The notes below the pieces were generated by a model, which saw nothing but the letters and a program-made list of their open reading frames with translations, was not told the origin of the DNA and searched no databases. Shown piece after piece: positions 5,811 through 6,331 of a DNA stretch of 6,331 nucleotides. Both the position numbers and the translations under genes were made by a program. Positions within the stretch are counted from its first letter, which is position 1; each line of letters starts with the position of its first letter. Source of the stretch: JAKAJA01 sp037440125 (lineage in GTDB: Bacteria; Acidobacteriota; UBA4820; DSQY01); assembly GCA_037440125.1 (NCBI GenBank), contig JBBIUU010000141.1, positions 1-6,331 on the forward strand. The letters run 5' to 3'.

Positions 5811-6331
5811 CACCTGGGCCCCGACCCGCAGGCGTTGACCGCCGTCACCTGGTAATACCTCAGGCCCGAGGGCGTGGCGACGGTCAGGCCGGTGGTCCCG
5901 TCGGTGGCGGTCCCCGTCTGAGTCGTGAAGGTCCCATTGGGTGAGGCGTCCTCGTTCACGACGTAGCTCGTGGCGCCCGAGGTGTTGGGCCACGTGAGCT
6001 TCAGGCTCGCCCCGCCGGAGACCTTGGCGAGGGTCACGCCGCCCACGGCGGCGGGGACGGAGCACGGCGTGGTGGTGCCGACGGCGAGGCGCGCCGAACG
6101 GCCCGGCATGCTCACCGTGAAGACGCCGCCCGACTGGCCCGCGGTCCCCATGGAGGAGAGGCGGTGGCTCGCGTCGAAGCCGTAGAGCGCGACGGCGCTC
6201 CCGCCCAGGCCTCCCGCCACGGTGACGGTGACGGTCTGGTTCGTGGTGGCTTTGTTGAAGAGGAGGACGTAGGCCTGGCCCGACGCGCCCCGCACTGCGT
6301 ACGCGCCCACCGTGTCCACGCTCGAGGAGGT
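5810..6331 (-). CDS. C-terminal part of a large secreted glycoside-hydrolase-like enzyme: beta-sandwich plus FN3
   Basis: The frame is open from the right edge for 173 codons to TGA 5812-5810; the N-terminus and any catalytic domain lie outside the window. Residues 1 to about 86 begin VGAYAVRGASGQAYVLLFNK and end FTVSMPGRSARLAVG. This is the pattern of the beta-sandwich that closes GH44, GH39 and related clan enzymes (AYAxxxxGxxxVLLxNK ... PxxSxxLxV). Residues from about 90 on (VPAAVGGVTLAKVSGG, LKLTWPNTSGATSYVV, GLRYYQVTAVNACGSGP) form a fibronectin type III module. The stop overlaps the next gene's ATG by one base, so the two are co-translated. The fold assignment of the first part is by motif memory; GH44 is favoured because such enzymes attack xyloglucan and beta-glucan, fitting a GH74-like neighbour, but other families share this tail. 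Confidence 0.7.
   Translation of the reverse strand, partial: TSSSVDTVGAYAVRGASGQAYVLLFNKATTNQTVTVTVAGGLGGSAVALYGFDASHRLSSMGTAGQSGGVFTVSMPGRSARLAVGTTTPCSVPAAVGGVTLAKVSGGASLKLTWPNTSGATSYVVNEDASPNGTFTTQTGTATDGTTGLTVATPSGLRYYQVTAVNACGSGPR

Noticed and set aside
4869..5855. Plus-strand open frame of 328 codons
   Set aside because: Antisense to the N-terminal half of the propeller gene, low complexity, no ribosome site or domain.

Overview
The window is GC-rich throughout (roughly two-thirds G+C or more by eye) and codes densely on both strands. Nearly every long open frame on one strand is shadowed by spurious Arg/Pro/Gly-rich frames on the other. No rRNA, tRNA, insertion sequence, integrase or CRISPR array is visible. 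It looks like one metagenomic or draft scaffold, because a run of exactly 100 Ns (4642-4741) interrupts a gene. The protein styles are a DUF2231-like HLxLxLNH membrane protein, a PilZ protein, a BNR-repeat secreted protein, and C-termini ending in a fibronectin-like 'NACGSGP' or 'EGPLGxD' module. These recall Acidobacteriota (Holophagae/Thermoanaerobaculia-like) or a neighbouring high-GC soil or subsurface lineage. That placement is inference.

Left part, minus strand: a small four-helix membrane protein (444 to the left edge, C-terminus cut off) lies downstream of a wrecked BEM46/FrsA-like alpha/beta hydrolase (1032-554). The hydrolase carries an apparent 23-nt out-of-frame insertion. It has also lost the middle of the protein, which normally holds the nucleophile Ser and the acid Asp. 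Divergent from it on the plus strand is a pair: a PilZ-domain protein (1122-1472) and a family 2 glycosyltransferase (1545-2255). The pair suggests surface or exopolysaccharide work under cyclic-di-GMP control. A 12-bp perfect palindrome sits between the two divergent units. A strong hairpin (2274-2303) closes the plus-strand unit.

Right part, all minus strand: a secreted protein of unknown function (3127-2327), apparently a tandem of two ferredoxin-like (NIPSNAP/Dabb-type) domains, has its own leader. Upstream of it, separated by a 13-bp-arm terminator hairpin (3289-3333), is a two-gene unit. The first gene is the C-terminal end of a large secreted enzyme, a beta-sandwich plus FN3 resembling the tail of GH44/GH39-type glycoside hydrolases (right edge to 5810). 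It overlaps as TGATG with the second gene, a large secreted GH74/sortilin-like beta-propeller protein with at least nine Asp-box repeats (5810-3346), which contains the assembly gap. The likeliest reading is a secreted polysaccharide-degradation pair, possibly for xyloglucan or beta-glucan. Substrate and activity cannot be settled from this window.

I do not see a clearly new biological system. The points most worth following are the GH74-like protein, which keeps one catalytic Asp position but diverges at the probable second, its coupling to a second secreted enzyme, and the decayed hydrolase.
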